From Fidelibacterota bacterium (lineage in GTDB: Bacteria > Pseudomonadota > Alphaproteobacteria > Rhodospirillales > Rhodospirillaceae): a stretch of 64,000 nucleotides of DNA. The stretch's first letter is position 1, and every line of letters starts with the position of its first letter. Positions 1 through 7,586 of the stretch are shown one piece after another. Location of the stretch: assembly GCA_947476625.1 (NCBI GenBank), contig CANJRA010000001.1, positions 186,001 to 250,000 on the forward strand, written 5' to 3'. The position numbers and the translations under genes are program-made. The notes under the pieces were generated by a model. That model made no database searches. It saw nothing but the letters and a program-made list of their open reading frames with translations, and was not told where the DNA came from.

Positions 1-2
1 GC

Positions 3-47
3 GATATCCTCGAGACACGCGCGCAGGCCAGCCGCTTCGGCCTCTAA
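3..47 (+). CDS. Possible C-terminal end of a gene starting outside the window
   Basis: One forward frame is open from the window edge to a TAA at 45-47 and encodes 14 residues ending in SRFGL. The composition is protein-like, but such a short tail could be open by chance. No function can be assigned. The next gene, at 80-415, lies on the other strand, so this would be a convergent neighbour. Confidence 0.2.
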   Translation, partial: DILETRAQASRFGL

Positions 48-79
48 TCCTGCGTATTTCAGAAAAAGTAAAATGCGCG

Positions 80-415
80 TTAGGCGTAGATGGTTATGGT
101 TAGCGGGTTCGAGCCAATGGGCCCGCGCGCGATGGTATTCCCTCTGCGAACGAGTCCAAGAAACTCCATCATAAGATCAAGCGAGCGGCGCACGCGCGCC
201 CGAAGATCGGCGTCAGCGCGAAACGCCGCCTGATCAGCTGTCGATAATATCGGGGCGTCGGGATTGAAGCGGCTGGGGTCCGGCAGCGGAAAGAGCCATT
301 GAATAAAATCGTGAACCATTTCGAGCCGGCGGCGATCCCAGGCCCAGATTTCGTCGATCGTGCGCCCAGCGGAATCTAAACCGGCGCCGCGATAAAACGC
401 GAGAAGTGCGGACAT
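80..415 (-). CDS. OGFr-domain (opioid growth factor receptor conserved region) protein
   Basis: A 111-residue protein. The pattern FYRG near residue 8, then a WDRRRLE stretch, then VHDFIQWLFPLPDPSRFNP at about residues 34-52, is the signature of the domain first described in the eukaryotic opioid growth factor receptor. That domain also occurs sporadically in short bacterial proteins of unknown function. The ATG at 415 is preceded in frame by a TAA, so the start cannot lie further upstream; no clear Shine-Dalgarno sequence is visible. There is no signal peptide or membrane segment, so it should be cytoplasmic. The family match is seen in the sequence; the biochemical role is unknown. Confidence 0.7.
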   Translation of the reverse strand: MSALLAFYRGAGLDSAGRTIDEIWAWDRRRLEMVHDFIQWLFPLPDPSRFNPDAPILSTADQAAFRADADLRARVRRSLDLMMEFLGLVRRGNTIARGPIGSNPLTITIYA

Positions 416-573
416 CCGGGTAGTTTAACGCAAAAGAGAAAGCCGCGCTGCGCCGGAGATGGGTGGGGATCCGTCATTCGAGGGGGAGGGGAAGAGGACG
501 GGACCATCATAGGGCGCAGCGCGCGGACGATACGGATTTTTCTGTGCCGTCCTTTAGCTTTTAGGCCGCAGTA

Positions 574-1035
574 TTAAGCGACGTTCGCGAGAACCGGGGC
601 TTCAGCCGGCGCCGCGCTCGCAATCGTTACGCGGCGAGGCTTCAAGGCTTCGGGCACAACGCGCTTCAACTCGATATGGAGAAGGCCGTTCTCAAAGCGC
701 GCGCCGGAGACTTGGATATGGTTCGCGAGCTCGAATTTGCGCTCGAACGAACGCCCGGCGATGCCGCGGTAGAGATAGGCCGCCTTATCGGGGTCTTGCG
801 GGGCTTTGCCGCGCACCGTGAGGGTATTGTTCTCGACTTGGACATCGAGATCATTCTCGCCAAACCCAGCCACGGCAAAAGTGATGCGGTAATTGTCTTC
901 GTCGGCTTTGACAATGTTATAGGGCGGGTACGCAAAATGGGTGTCGTCGAGACGGGTCGCGGCGTCGAATACACGCGCCAGATTGTCGAAGCCAACGGAT
1001 GCACGGAAAAGTGGGGAAAGGTCGAATGTACGCAT
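574..1035 (-). CDS. Small heat-shock protein, Hsp20/IbpA family
   Basis: A 153-residue holdase chaperone that binds unfolding proteins and passes them to DnaK/ClpB-type machines. The start MRTFDLSPLFR is typical of alphaproteobacterial Hsp20. An alpha-crystallin domain covers about residues 35-130, with the characteristic FAVAGFGENDLDV strand and an FENGLLHIEL segment near its end. A TTG 15 bases upstream extends the frame, but GGAGG at 1044-1048 is correctly spaced only for the ATG at 1035. That Shine-Dalgarno is part of a ROSE-type hairpin, so translation is probably heat-controlled. It stands alone, downstream of the MFS gene on the same strand. Confidence 0.93.
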   Translation of the reverse strand: MRTFDLSPLFRASVGFDNLARVFDAATRLDDTHFAYPPYNIVKADEDNYRITFAVAGFGENDLDVQVENNTLTVRGKAPQDPDKAAYLYRGIAGRSFERKFELANHIQVSGARFENGLLHIELKRVVPEALKPRRVTIASAAPAEAPVLANVA

Positions 1036-1100
1036 AGTGATATCCTCCAATGAGCAATACCGAAGGCGCGTTTAACGGGCCATCACCGTGATGGACCATA
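1036..1100 (-). promoter_or_regulatory. ROSE-type RNA thermometer in the hsp20 leader
   Basis: Read on the minus strand, the leader ends in GGTATTGCTC, loop ATT, GGAGGATATC (1039-1061). This folds into a ten-position stem that buries the Shine-Dalgarno and contains an opposed G-G pair and a C-A mismatch. A TTGCT strand facing the GGAGGA is the hallmark of ROSE (repression of heat-shock gene expression) elements of rhizobial small heat-shock genes. A second hairpin, CCATCA-CGG-TGATGG, sits just upstream at 1080-1094, as in multi-stem ROSE leaders. Melting of the last stem at high temperature would free the ribosome site. The sequence features are seen; temperature control is inferred from the known family. 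Confidence 0.75.
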
Positions 1101-1206
1101 GGGCCGCGCCGTTATGCCGCGAACGCAACAGACCCCGTTCGGGCATCCGTTGCCCGATCCATCTAAGAAATGCCGCAGGGCTTTCAAGCCCCGGAAAAGA
1201 ATTTTT

Positions 1207-2400
1207 TTAACCGGGGCGCCCGGAGCGGCGGGTTACCACCCACGCCAGAACAGCGGCGGTAGCTACCAGCGTGGAGGCCAATAAAAAGGGCGCGCCCGCC
1301 ATTTGCACATCTTTCCCGGCGATGGCGCGCGAGAAGGTGAGCGTGAACAGCGACGGACCAATCATGCCGGTAATACCTAGAATACTACTGAGCGCCCCCT
1401 GAAGCTCGCCTTGCTCGGTAGGGGCGACATGACGGGTCATGAGCGCTTGAGACGCGGGGCCGTATAACCCCCACAGCGCAGCCACGGGGATACCAAGACA
1501 GAAGATGAGACCGGTGGGTGCGAGGCCGTAGATCGCAAATCCCACAACCGCGCAGGACAGGCCGATCAGCAGCGTGGGACGTTCGCCGAGGCGTTTGACC
1601 GTCGGCTTCACAAAGACGCCCTGCACGGCGACGATCGCGACGCCGAACCCGGCCATGGCGAGGCCGACAGTGGTTTCGCTCCAGCCGTAGCGGTAGGCGG
1701 TATAGAGCACAAACACGCTGGGCAACGCGTTGTGAGACAGCGTGTAGAGAAAGTGCACCATCGCAAGGCCGGCAAGTTCGGTATGCGAGCGCAACAACTT
1801 CAGCGCACCAATCGGGTTGGCGCGCCGCCAGGAAAACGGCTTACGCCTTTCCGGCGGCAGGGATTCCGGCAGAACAAACAGGCCGTAGAGCGCGTTGGTC
1901 AGGCTTAAGCCGCCAGCCACCCAAAACGGCAAATGCAGATCGATGCCGCCGAGTACACCGCCCAGCGCCGGCCCCAGAATAAAGCCCAGCCCAAAGGCGA
2001 CGCCGATATACCCAAAAGCGCTGGCGCGTTTCTCGGGCGGTGTGACGTCGGCAATATATGCGGTGGCGGCAGAGATGCTGGCGGCGGTAATGCCGGCAAT
2101 GATGCGCCCGACAAACAGCCATATCAGATTGGGCGCCAGCGCCATCAGAATGTAGTCGAGCCCCAGACCGAAATTGGACAAGAGGACGATGGGGCGGCGG
2201 CCGAAGCGGTCGGACAACACGCCCACCGCCGGCGAGAACAGAAACTGCATCAGCGCCCAGACGGTAGCGAAGATACCGTAAACGATGGCGGCGCGCGGTT
2301 TGTCGCCGTCCAAGAAATTCACGATCAGCGTGGGAAACACCGGAATGATGATGCCCATGGCCACGACATCAAGAAGGACCGTGAACAAAATAAACGCCAC
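1207..2400 (-). CDS. MFS drug:proton antiporter, TetA-like family
   Basis: A 397-residue inner-membrane transporter with about twelve hydrophobic segments. The first loop carries GVLSDRFGRRP (about residues 60-70), the MFS motif A, and IADVTPPEKRASAFG follows the fourth segment, as in TetA(B/C)-type exporters. Members pump tetracyclines or unrelated small molecules; substrate cannot be read from sequence, so this is not evidence of resistance. The start is a GTG without a convincing ribosome site. An ATG at 2431 lies 31 bases upstream in another frame and would give a more typical N-terminus if one base were missing, so the 5' end may carry an indel. Confidence 0.85.
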   Translation of the reverse strand: MAFILFTVLLDVVAMGIIIPVFPTLIVNFLDGDKPRAAIVYGIFATVWALMQFLFSPAVGVLSDRFGRRPIVLLSNFGLGLDYILMALAPNLIWLFVGRIIAGITAASISAATAYIADVTPPEKRASAFGYIGVAFGLGFILGPALGGVLGGIDLHLPFWVAGGLSLTNALYGLFVLPESLPPERRKPFSWRRANPIGALKLLRSHTELAGLAMVHFLYTLSHNALPSVFVLYTAYRYGWSETTVGLAMAGFGVAIVAVQGVFVKPTVKRLGERPTLLIGLSCAVVGFAIYGLAPTGLIFCLGIPVAALWGLYGPASQALMTRHVAPTEQGELQGALSSILGITGMIGPSLFTLTFSRAIAGKDVQMAGAPFLLASTLVATAAVLAWVVTRRSGRPG

Positions 2401-2443
2401 GGCGGCGCGGCGGGCGGACCGGAGGGTTCATGAGAAAGGGTGC

Positions 2444-2954
2444 CTACTGCGGCAGGTCGGATTCGCTGGGGACCGCATCGTCGCGTTTATCTTCTTCACG
2501 GTGCGTCGCGGCAACTTTGCGCAAATCCTTGATGACCGTATAGAGATTTTTCAGCTTGGCCTCGAGATCCTTGCGGAAGGCCGGCGGCAAATCGCCCTGC
2601 ATGAAACGCGTAACAATATCGGACTGACGGCCCATCATATTGACGGCGTCGGCCAAACTGCGCGCCTTCGGCATGTAGAATTCATGCACGCCGCGCAAAT
2701 TGTTCATCAGCATATTGATCATCGCCCGGATGAAGGGATCAGCCTTGCGCAGCTTATCGAGCATGATGCTGATAGGCACCACCATGAGGGAGGATTCGTC
2801 GAGCGTGAAAGCCGTGGCCCTGTGCTTCGCGGTACATGCCGATCGCGCCGGAGTGAACGATGTAGGCGGCATCGCTCCGTTCGCCCTGCTTGAACAGGAC
2901 TTTGCCTTTCGGAAAAGTGACAACCTCAATGGTTTGATCGTCGCCCGGAGCCAT
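2444..2954 (-). pseudogene. Cyclic-nucleotide-binding (Crp-type) domain protein, internally deleted and frameshifted
   Basis: The first part (from the ATG at 2954) reads TFPKGKVLFKQGERSDAAYI and then GAIGMYRE, the opening strands of a cNMP-binding beta-roll. The rest of the roll continues only in another frame, from RATAFTLDESSLMVVPIS onward. Compared with Crp, roughly 25 residues between these parts are missing, including the phosphate-binding cassette (GE...LIDxxPR). The join is near 2813-2826. The downstream frame has a helical, charged tail instead of a helix-turn-helix domain. Neither half could bind cAMP normally, so I call it a pseudogene unless the gap is an assembly error. It follows the MFS exporter closely on the same strand. 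Confidence 0.7.
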
Positions 2955-3170
2955 CACGGTACCTTATTCGCGCGCCACCCATCCCTTCCCGCACGTGAAG
3001 TCGTTTTCACGCACGGGGCGCATAGGCCATGGGCAAGCGTCAGCCCTCAATCTGAGCTAGTTTTCGATATTTTTACCTGCAAAGTCACAGCATTCCGGGA
3101 TAACGCCGCGGGACGAAGCGCGACGACGCCGGTTTTGGGCCGATCCTTGGAATAAGGGCCGGAAAGCGGC

Positions 3171-4193
3171 TCAGGTTACCGCCCAGGTGTTGCCGGCCCG
3201 CATCAGCTTGTCGAGGTCGCCCGGACCTTTGGCTTTTGCCAGGTTCTCCTGGGCAACGACGGCGGCTTCATAGGACGTGGCCGGGTCGCAATAGATCACA
3301 CCCAGGACTTCCGGGAAGTTGGGCGGGCGCAAAGCCGACAGTAGGCCGGCCAGCACGCGGTTTTTCTCGTCGTGCACCAGAATATCTTTCTCGGTGACAC
3401 CGTTTTCGCCGATGACGACAGCCTCGAGCTGGAAGGTCTGGGCGTTGAAGCGCAGGGCCTTGTTCTTGGCTTTGCCGAAGATCATCGGCTGGCCGTGCAC
3501 GACGTGCAGCTGCATATCGTCGGCGACCGCTTTTTCGGTGAAGTCGGCAAAGACCGCGTCGTTATAGACGATACAGTTTTGGATGATCTCGATGAACGAT
3601 GCGCCTTTGTGTTCGCGGGCGCGGCGGAACAGCACATCTAAATTCTTGGCCTGAACGTCAATGCCGCGCGCGATAAAGCGCGCATTGCAGCCAAGCGCGA
3701 AAGTCAGCGCATTGGCCGGGCTATCGACACTGCCCATGGGCGTGGACGGCGACTTCTGACCGACACGCGAGGTCGGCGAGTACTGGCCTTTCGTCAGGCC
3801 GTAGATCTCGTTGTTGAACAGCAGAATGTTCAGATCGACGTTACGGCGCAGCGCGTGGAACAGGTGATTGCCGCCGATGGACAGCGCATCGCCGTCGCCG
3901 GTGACAACCCAGACGTCCAACTCGGGACGCGCGAGCTTCAGACCTGTAGCGACAGCGGGCGCGCGGCCGTGGATGGTGTGAAAGCCATAGGTCGCCATGT
4001 AGTAAGGAAATCGCGACGAGCAGCCGATGCCCGAGACGAACACAGTGTTTTCGGGACGCGCGCCCATGTCCGCCAATGACTTGTGCATGGCTTTCAGGAT
4101 GGCGTAATCGCCGCAACCTGGGCACCAACGGACTTCTTGGTCCGAGGCAAAATCCTTGGCGGTCAGTTTGTCGGGTTGAACGGTGACGTTCAT
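3171..4193 (-). CDS. korB: 2-oxoacid:ferredoxin oxidoreductase, beta subunit (thiamine-diphosphate binding)
   Basis: A 340-residue cytoplasmic subunit. WCPGCGDYAILKAM near residue 28 and the TPP/magnesium motif GDGDALSIGGNH (about residue 98), followed by NNEIYGLTKGQ, are typical of KorB/PorB. With KorA it decarboxylates a 2-oxoacid to an acyl-CoA and reduces ferredoxin. It has no ferredoxin domain of its own, as usual for two-subunit enzymes. It starts 26 bases after the korA stop with a GGAGA ribosome site, so the two form an operon. The best-known substrate of this type is 2-oxoglutarate, but pyruvate or branched-chain 2-oxoacids cannot be excluded. Confidence 0.9.
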   Translation of the reverse strand: MNVTVQPDKLTAKDFASDQEVRWCPGCGDYAILKAMHKSLADMGARPENTVFVSGIGCSSRFPYYMATYGFHTIHGRAPAVATGLKLARPELDVWVVTGDGDALSIGGNHLFHALRRNVDLNILLFNNEIYGLTKGQYSPTSRVGQKSPSTPMGSVDSPANALTFALGCNARFIARGIDVQAKNLDVLFRRAREHKGASFIEIIQNCIVYNDAVFADFTEKAVADDMQLHVVHGQPMIFGKAKNKALRFNAQTFQLEAVVIGENGVTEKDILVHDEKNRVLAGLLSALRPPNFPEVLGVIYCDPATSYEAAVVAQENLAKAKGPGDLDKLMRAGNTWAVT

Positions 4194-4219
4194 GACATCA
4201 TCTCCAAAATTCGCAGTGG

Positions 4220-6103
4220 CTAGTTTGAGCCGAGGTGGCTGCGAATAGCGCTTGTTACTTCTTCAATCTTCAGCGGCTGGCCCGAGACCTTCAGCAGGCT
4301 CTTGGCGTCGATGAGATACTGGCTCTTGAGCAGCGTCAGCATCTGACCGTTGTTCATTTCCGCCACGAGAACTTTCTCGTAGCTTTTGAGCAACTGGCCG
4401 AGGTTGCGCGGCAGCGGCCAGACGTGACGGATATGGATGTGCGAAACGTCGAAGCCTTGTTCGCGCATATTGCTGACGGCGCGATTGATCGGGCCATGGG
4501 TCGAGCCCCAACCGACAACGGCAAGCTTGCCTTTGGTATCACCCAGTTCCACGCTCTGCTCGGGAATGTCGTTGGCGATATTGTTGATCTTGGCAAAACG
4601 CGTATCGGTCATCTTCTGGTGGTTCGCCGGATCGTAGGAAATATTGCCCGAGTTATAGTCCTTTTCGATGCCGCCGATGCGGTGCATGAGACCCGGTGTT
4701 CCCGGCACCGCCCAAGCACGGGCGAGCGTGTGCGGATCGCGCACGAACGGATGGAAACCCTCGGTTTCGGTGCGGAACTGAACCTTGAACGGCGCATAGT
4801 CGCTGACCGACGGAATGCGCCAGGGCTCGGCGGCATTAGCGATATAGCCATCGGACAATATCATCACGGGCGTCATGTATTTGGTGGCCAAACGCACGGC
4901 TTCGATGGCGACTTCGAAGCAATCTCCCGGCGCATGCGTGGCGAGCACTGGGATCGGTGCGTCGGCATTGCGGCCCCAGACGGCGAGGAACAAGTCGGAT
5001 TGCTCGGTCTTGGTCGGCAAGCCCGTAGAAGGGCCGGCGCGCTGGGTGTTCAAGATCACCAAGGGCAATTCGGTCGAGATCGCAAGGCCAATGGCTTCAG
5101 TCTTGAGCGCGATGCCGGGACCCGACGACGCCGTGACGCCGAGCTTGCCGCCGTAAGACGCGCCGATAGCGGCGCAGCAGGCGGCGATTTCATCTTCGGC
5201 CTGGAAGGTCGTAATGCCGAACTGCTTCATTTTCGCAAGGATGTGCAGAATGGGCGAGGACGGCGTAATGGGATAAGACGCCAGCACCATTTCGAGACCC
5301 GCGAGTTGCGCACCCGCAGCCATGCCCCAAGCCAGCGCTTCCGCGCCCGAGACCAGACGATATGTGCCGGGTTCGAACTCGACCGCCGGCATGCTGACCG
5401 GCGCAACATCACCCGAGAGTTCGTGGGTCTCGCCGTAGGCGTGGCCGGCTTTCAGGGCAGCGAGGTTGGCATCGCGAACGGCGTCTTCAGCACCGAATTT
5501 GCGGGTGATGTACTCCATGGTCGAATTGAGTTCGCGGTCGTACATCCAAGACACCAGACCCAGCGTCCACAGGTTCTTGGTGCGCAGTCCTTCTTTCTGC
5601 GAGACGCCGAACGGTTTGGCGACTTCCAGCGCTTGCGCCGAAATGTCGATCTCCATCACGCGGAATTCCTTCAGCGTGCCGTCGAGACGCGGGTCGACGG
5701 CGAAGCCGGCGCGCTTGATATCTTTTTCCTTGAAGGCGCCGCTATCGAGAATCACCAGGCCGCCTTTACGCAGACCTTTGTAATTGACCATCAACGCGGC
5801 GGGGTTTAGCGCCACCAAGACGTCGGGCTGATCGCCGGCGGTTTTGATGAGGCGCGATCCGAAATTGATCTGGAAGGCCGAGACGCCATAGGTCGTGCCG
5901 GTGGGCGCGCGGATTTCGGCTGGGTAATCGGGGAACGTGGCAAGCGAGTTGCTGGCCAGCGCGGTTTCCTGGGCGAACTGACTGCCGAGCAACTGCACGC
6001 CGTCGCCAGAGTCGCCGGCAAAGCGCACAACAATGGAATCGAGTTCGGACTTAGGCGCAGGCGTGTTCGTATCCTTACGACCCGCGTCGGCTTGAAGATT
6101 CAT
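4220..6103 (-). CDS. korA: 2-oxoacid:ferredoxin oxidoreductase, fused gamma-alpha subunit
   Basis: A 627-residue protein. The N-terminal gamma domain begins at IVVRFAGDSGDGVQLLG and covers about residues 20-200. The pyrimidine-binding alpha domain follows, with YPITPSSP, EDEIAACCAAIGAS and TASSGPGIALKTE. This gamma-alpha order plus a separate beta subunit is the two-gene KorAB form found in some aerobes as well as anaerobes. An ATG at 6169 would add 22 residues, but the ATG at 6103 has GGGAGA upstream and gives the usual N-terminus. Ferredoxin is the expected electron acceptor; fdxA at 11.9 kb is a candidate, not proven. Confidence 0.9.
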   Translation of the reverse strand: MNLQADAGRKDTNTPAPKSELDSIVVRFAGDSGDGVQLLGSQFAQETALASNSLATFPDYPAEIRAPTGTTYGVSAFQINFGSRLIKTAGDQPDVLVALNPAALMVNYKGLRKGGLVILDSGAFKEKDIKRAGFAVDPRLDGTLKEFRVMEIDISAQALEVAKPFGVSQKEGLRTKNLWTLGLVSWMYDRELNSTMEYITRKFGAEDAVRDANLAALKAGHAYGETHELSGDVAPVSMPAVEFEPGTYRLVSGAEALAWGMAAGAQLAGLEMVLASYPITPSSPILHILAKMKQFGITTFQAEDEIAACCAAIGASYGGKLGVTASSGPGIALKTEAIGLAISTELPLVILNTQRAGPSTGLPTKTEQSDLFLAVWGRNADAPIPVLATHAPGDCFEVAIEAVRLATKYMTPVMILSDGYIANAAEPWRIPSVSDYAPFKVQFRTETEGFHPFVRDPHTLARAWAVPGTPGLMHRIGGIEKDYNSGNISYDPANHQKMTDTRFAKINNIANDIPEQSVELGDTKGKLAVVGWGSTHGPINRAVSNMREQGFDVSHIHIRHVWPLPRNLGQLLKSYEKVLVAEMNNGQMLTLLKSQYLIDAKSLLKVSGQPLKIEEVTSAIRSHLGSN

Positions 6104-6211
6104 CTGCTCAATATCTCCCAGCGCGTCCGCACATCCATAATGCGGTCCGCGTGTAAAATGGGCCCTCACCCTGAAATCAGTTTAAGGCATAAGGCGCTAT
6201 AAATTAACAAC

Positions 6212-6244
6212 AAAAGCCCGGCCGGACCGGCTGCCGCGGGCTTT
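6212..6244 (-). terminator. Rho-independent terminator downstream of metC
   Basis: AAAGCCCG and CGGGCTTT flank an inner GCCGG/CCGGC palindrome. Read on the minus strand the stem is followed by TTGTTGTTAATTT, a U-rich tract. It lies about 120 bases past the metC stop and before the korA start, so it should end metC transcripts. A second, smaller hairpin, GACCCCgtttcGGGGTC, sits directly at the metC stop (6347-6363). The rest of the 259-base gap must contain the korA promoter; I could not pick out convincing -35/-10 boxes. Confidence 0.65.
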
Positions 6245-6362
6245 GGGACCATTCTTCTCCTAAAAGCCTGCAGGAGAGGCGAACAATCCAGGCTGACCGC
6301 CCTAAAAGGCGTTTTCAGGGCTTACCGTGGGGCAGAAGGGATTCCGGACCCCGTTTCGGGGT

Positions 6363-7538
6363 CTATTTAAGGGATTGGCGGAAGCGCGCCAGACCTTTTT
6401 CGAGGTCGGCGATTAAATCCGCGGTGTCTTCCAAACCGATATGGAGCCGGAAGCCGGGTTGGGGCTCGGTCCATGGGGCGGCGGTGCGCAAGGGTATGAC
6501 GGGGGAAATAAGGCTCTCAAACCCGCCCCAGGAGAACCCAAGGCCGAAAATCTCCATATCGTCGATCAGGGCGGCGAGCGCCGGTTCGGATGACGCCTTC
6601 ATGACGACACCCATAAGCCCGGAGGCGCCGGAGAAGTCGCGCTTCCAGAGGGCATGGCCGGGATCTTCAGGCAGAGCTGGATAAAGCACGCGCTTTACGT
6701 CGGGTTGCGCCTGAAGCCAGCGCGCGACGATGAGCGCGTTCTGCTGATGCTGACGCAGCCGCACAGCAAGGGTGCGCAACCCGCGCGTTGCAAGATAGGC
6801 ATCGTCGGCGGAGACAGAAATGCCGAGCAACCCGCTTGCCTTTTGGACGCCGACAATGGCGTCGGCGGTTCCGGTGATGGTGCCGATCAAGGCATCGGAG
6901 TGACCGACGATGTATTTCGTGCCGGCTTCGATGGAGAGATCCGCGCCCAAAGCCAGCGGCTGGCAGAACAGGGGGCTGGCCCACGTGTTATCGACGGCGA
7001 CTTTCGCGCCTTTGGCATGGGCGGCGGCGGCAATAGCGGGAATGTCCTGAATTTCAAACGTCAGCGAGCCCGGAGATTCGCAAAATACGAGTTTGGTGTT
7101 AGGCTTCAGCAACGCGGCAATGCCCGCGCCAATCAGCGGATCGAAATACGTCGTCTCGACGCCGAGGTTTTTGAGGAAGCCGTCGCAGAACGAACGCGTC
7201 GGCTCGTAGGCGGAATCCGTGACCAGAATGTGGTCGCCGGTTTTGACGCAGCCGAGAATGGCGACGGTGCAGGCGCTGAGGCCCGAGGGCGTGAGGACGG
7301 TATCGGCACCGCCGGCCAGCTCGGTGATAGCCTCTTGCAGCGTCCAATGGGTCGCGGTGCCGCGGCGGCCGTAATACAGCACCTTTTCGCGTTTTTTGAG
7401 AACGCGGTCGCTGGCGTCGCGCATGGCGGCAACATTTTCGTAAAGCACAGTCGATGTACGCACGACCGGCGTATTAACCGCGCCGGCGTTGCGTTTTTTG
7501 TTCAGCCCTGCACGGACGACTTTGGTGTCTTTTTTCAT
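6363..7538 (-). CDS. metC: Cystathionine beta-lyase
   Basis: A 391-residue PLP enzyme of the Cys/Met metabolism family, which splits cystathionine to homocysteine, pyruvate and ammonia in methionine synthesis. YGRRGTATHWTLQEAI (about residues 56-71) carries the conserved Tyr-x-Arg cofactor-binding motif, SGLSACTVAIL follows, and SIEAGTKYIVGHSD holds the lysine that forms the Schiff base. Length and N-terminus MKKDTKVVRAG match alphaproteobacterial MetC. It is divergent from the secreted protein gene starting at 7587, with only 48 bases between, so their promoters overlap or lie within the coding ends. Side activity on cystine is known for the family. Confidence 0.92.
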   Translation of the reverse strand: MKKDTKVVRAGLNKKRNAGAVNTPVVRTSTVLYENVAAMRDASDRVLKKREKVLYYGRRGTATHWTLQEAITELAGGADTVLTPSGLSACTVAILGCVKTGDHILVTDSAYEPTRSFCDGFLKNLGVETTYFDPLIGAGIAALLKPNTKLVFCESPGSLTFEIQDIPAIAAAAHAKGAKVAVDNTWASPLFCQPLALGADLSIEAGTKYIVGHSDALIGTITGTADAIVGVQKASGLLGISVSADDAYLATRGLRTLAVRLRQHQQNALIVARWLQAQPDVKRVLYPALPEDPGHALWKRDFSGASGLMGVVMKASSEPALAALIDDMEIFGLGFSWGGFESLISPVIPLRTAAPWTEPQPGFRLHIGLEDTADLIADLEKGLARFRQSLK

Positions 7539-7586
7539 GCCGATAGATATAAGCTATTCTCAAGGTTGGCGCGAGACGCGCCGTAG

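Noticed and set aside
1181-1188. CTTGAAAG as a sigma32 -35 box for hsp20
   Set aside because: No -10 element at a proper distance; the ROSE element is the better-supported control.
1207-2400. Tetracycline-resistance determinant
   Set aside because: Family resemblance to TetA does not identify the substrate; many chromosomal relatives do not confer resistance.
4235-5809. 524-residue plus-strand frame opposite korA
   Set aside because: Antisense of a clearly conserved gene; composition is the mirror of korA codons.
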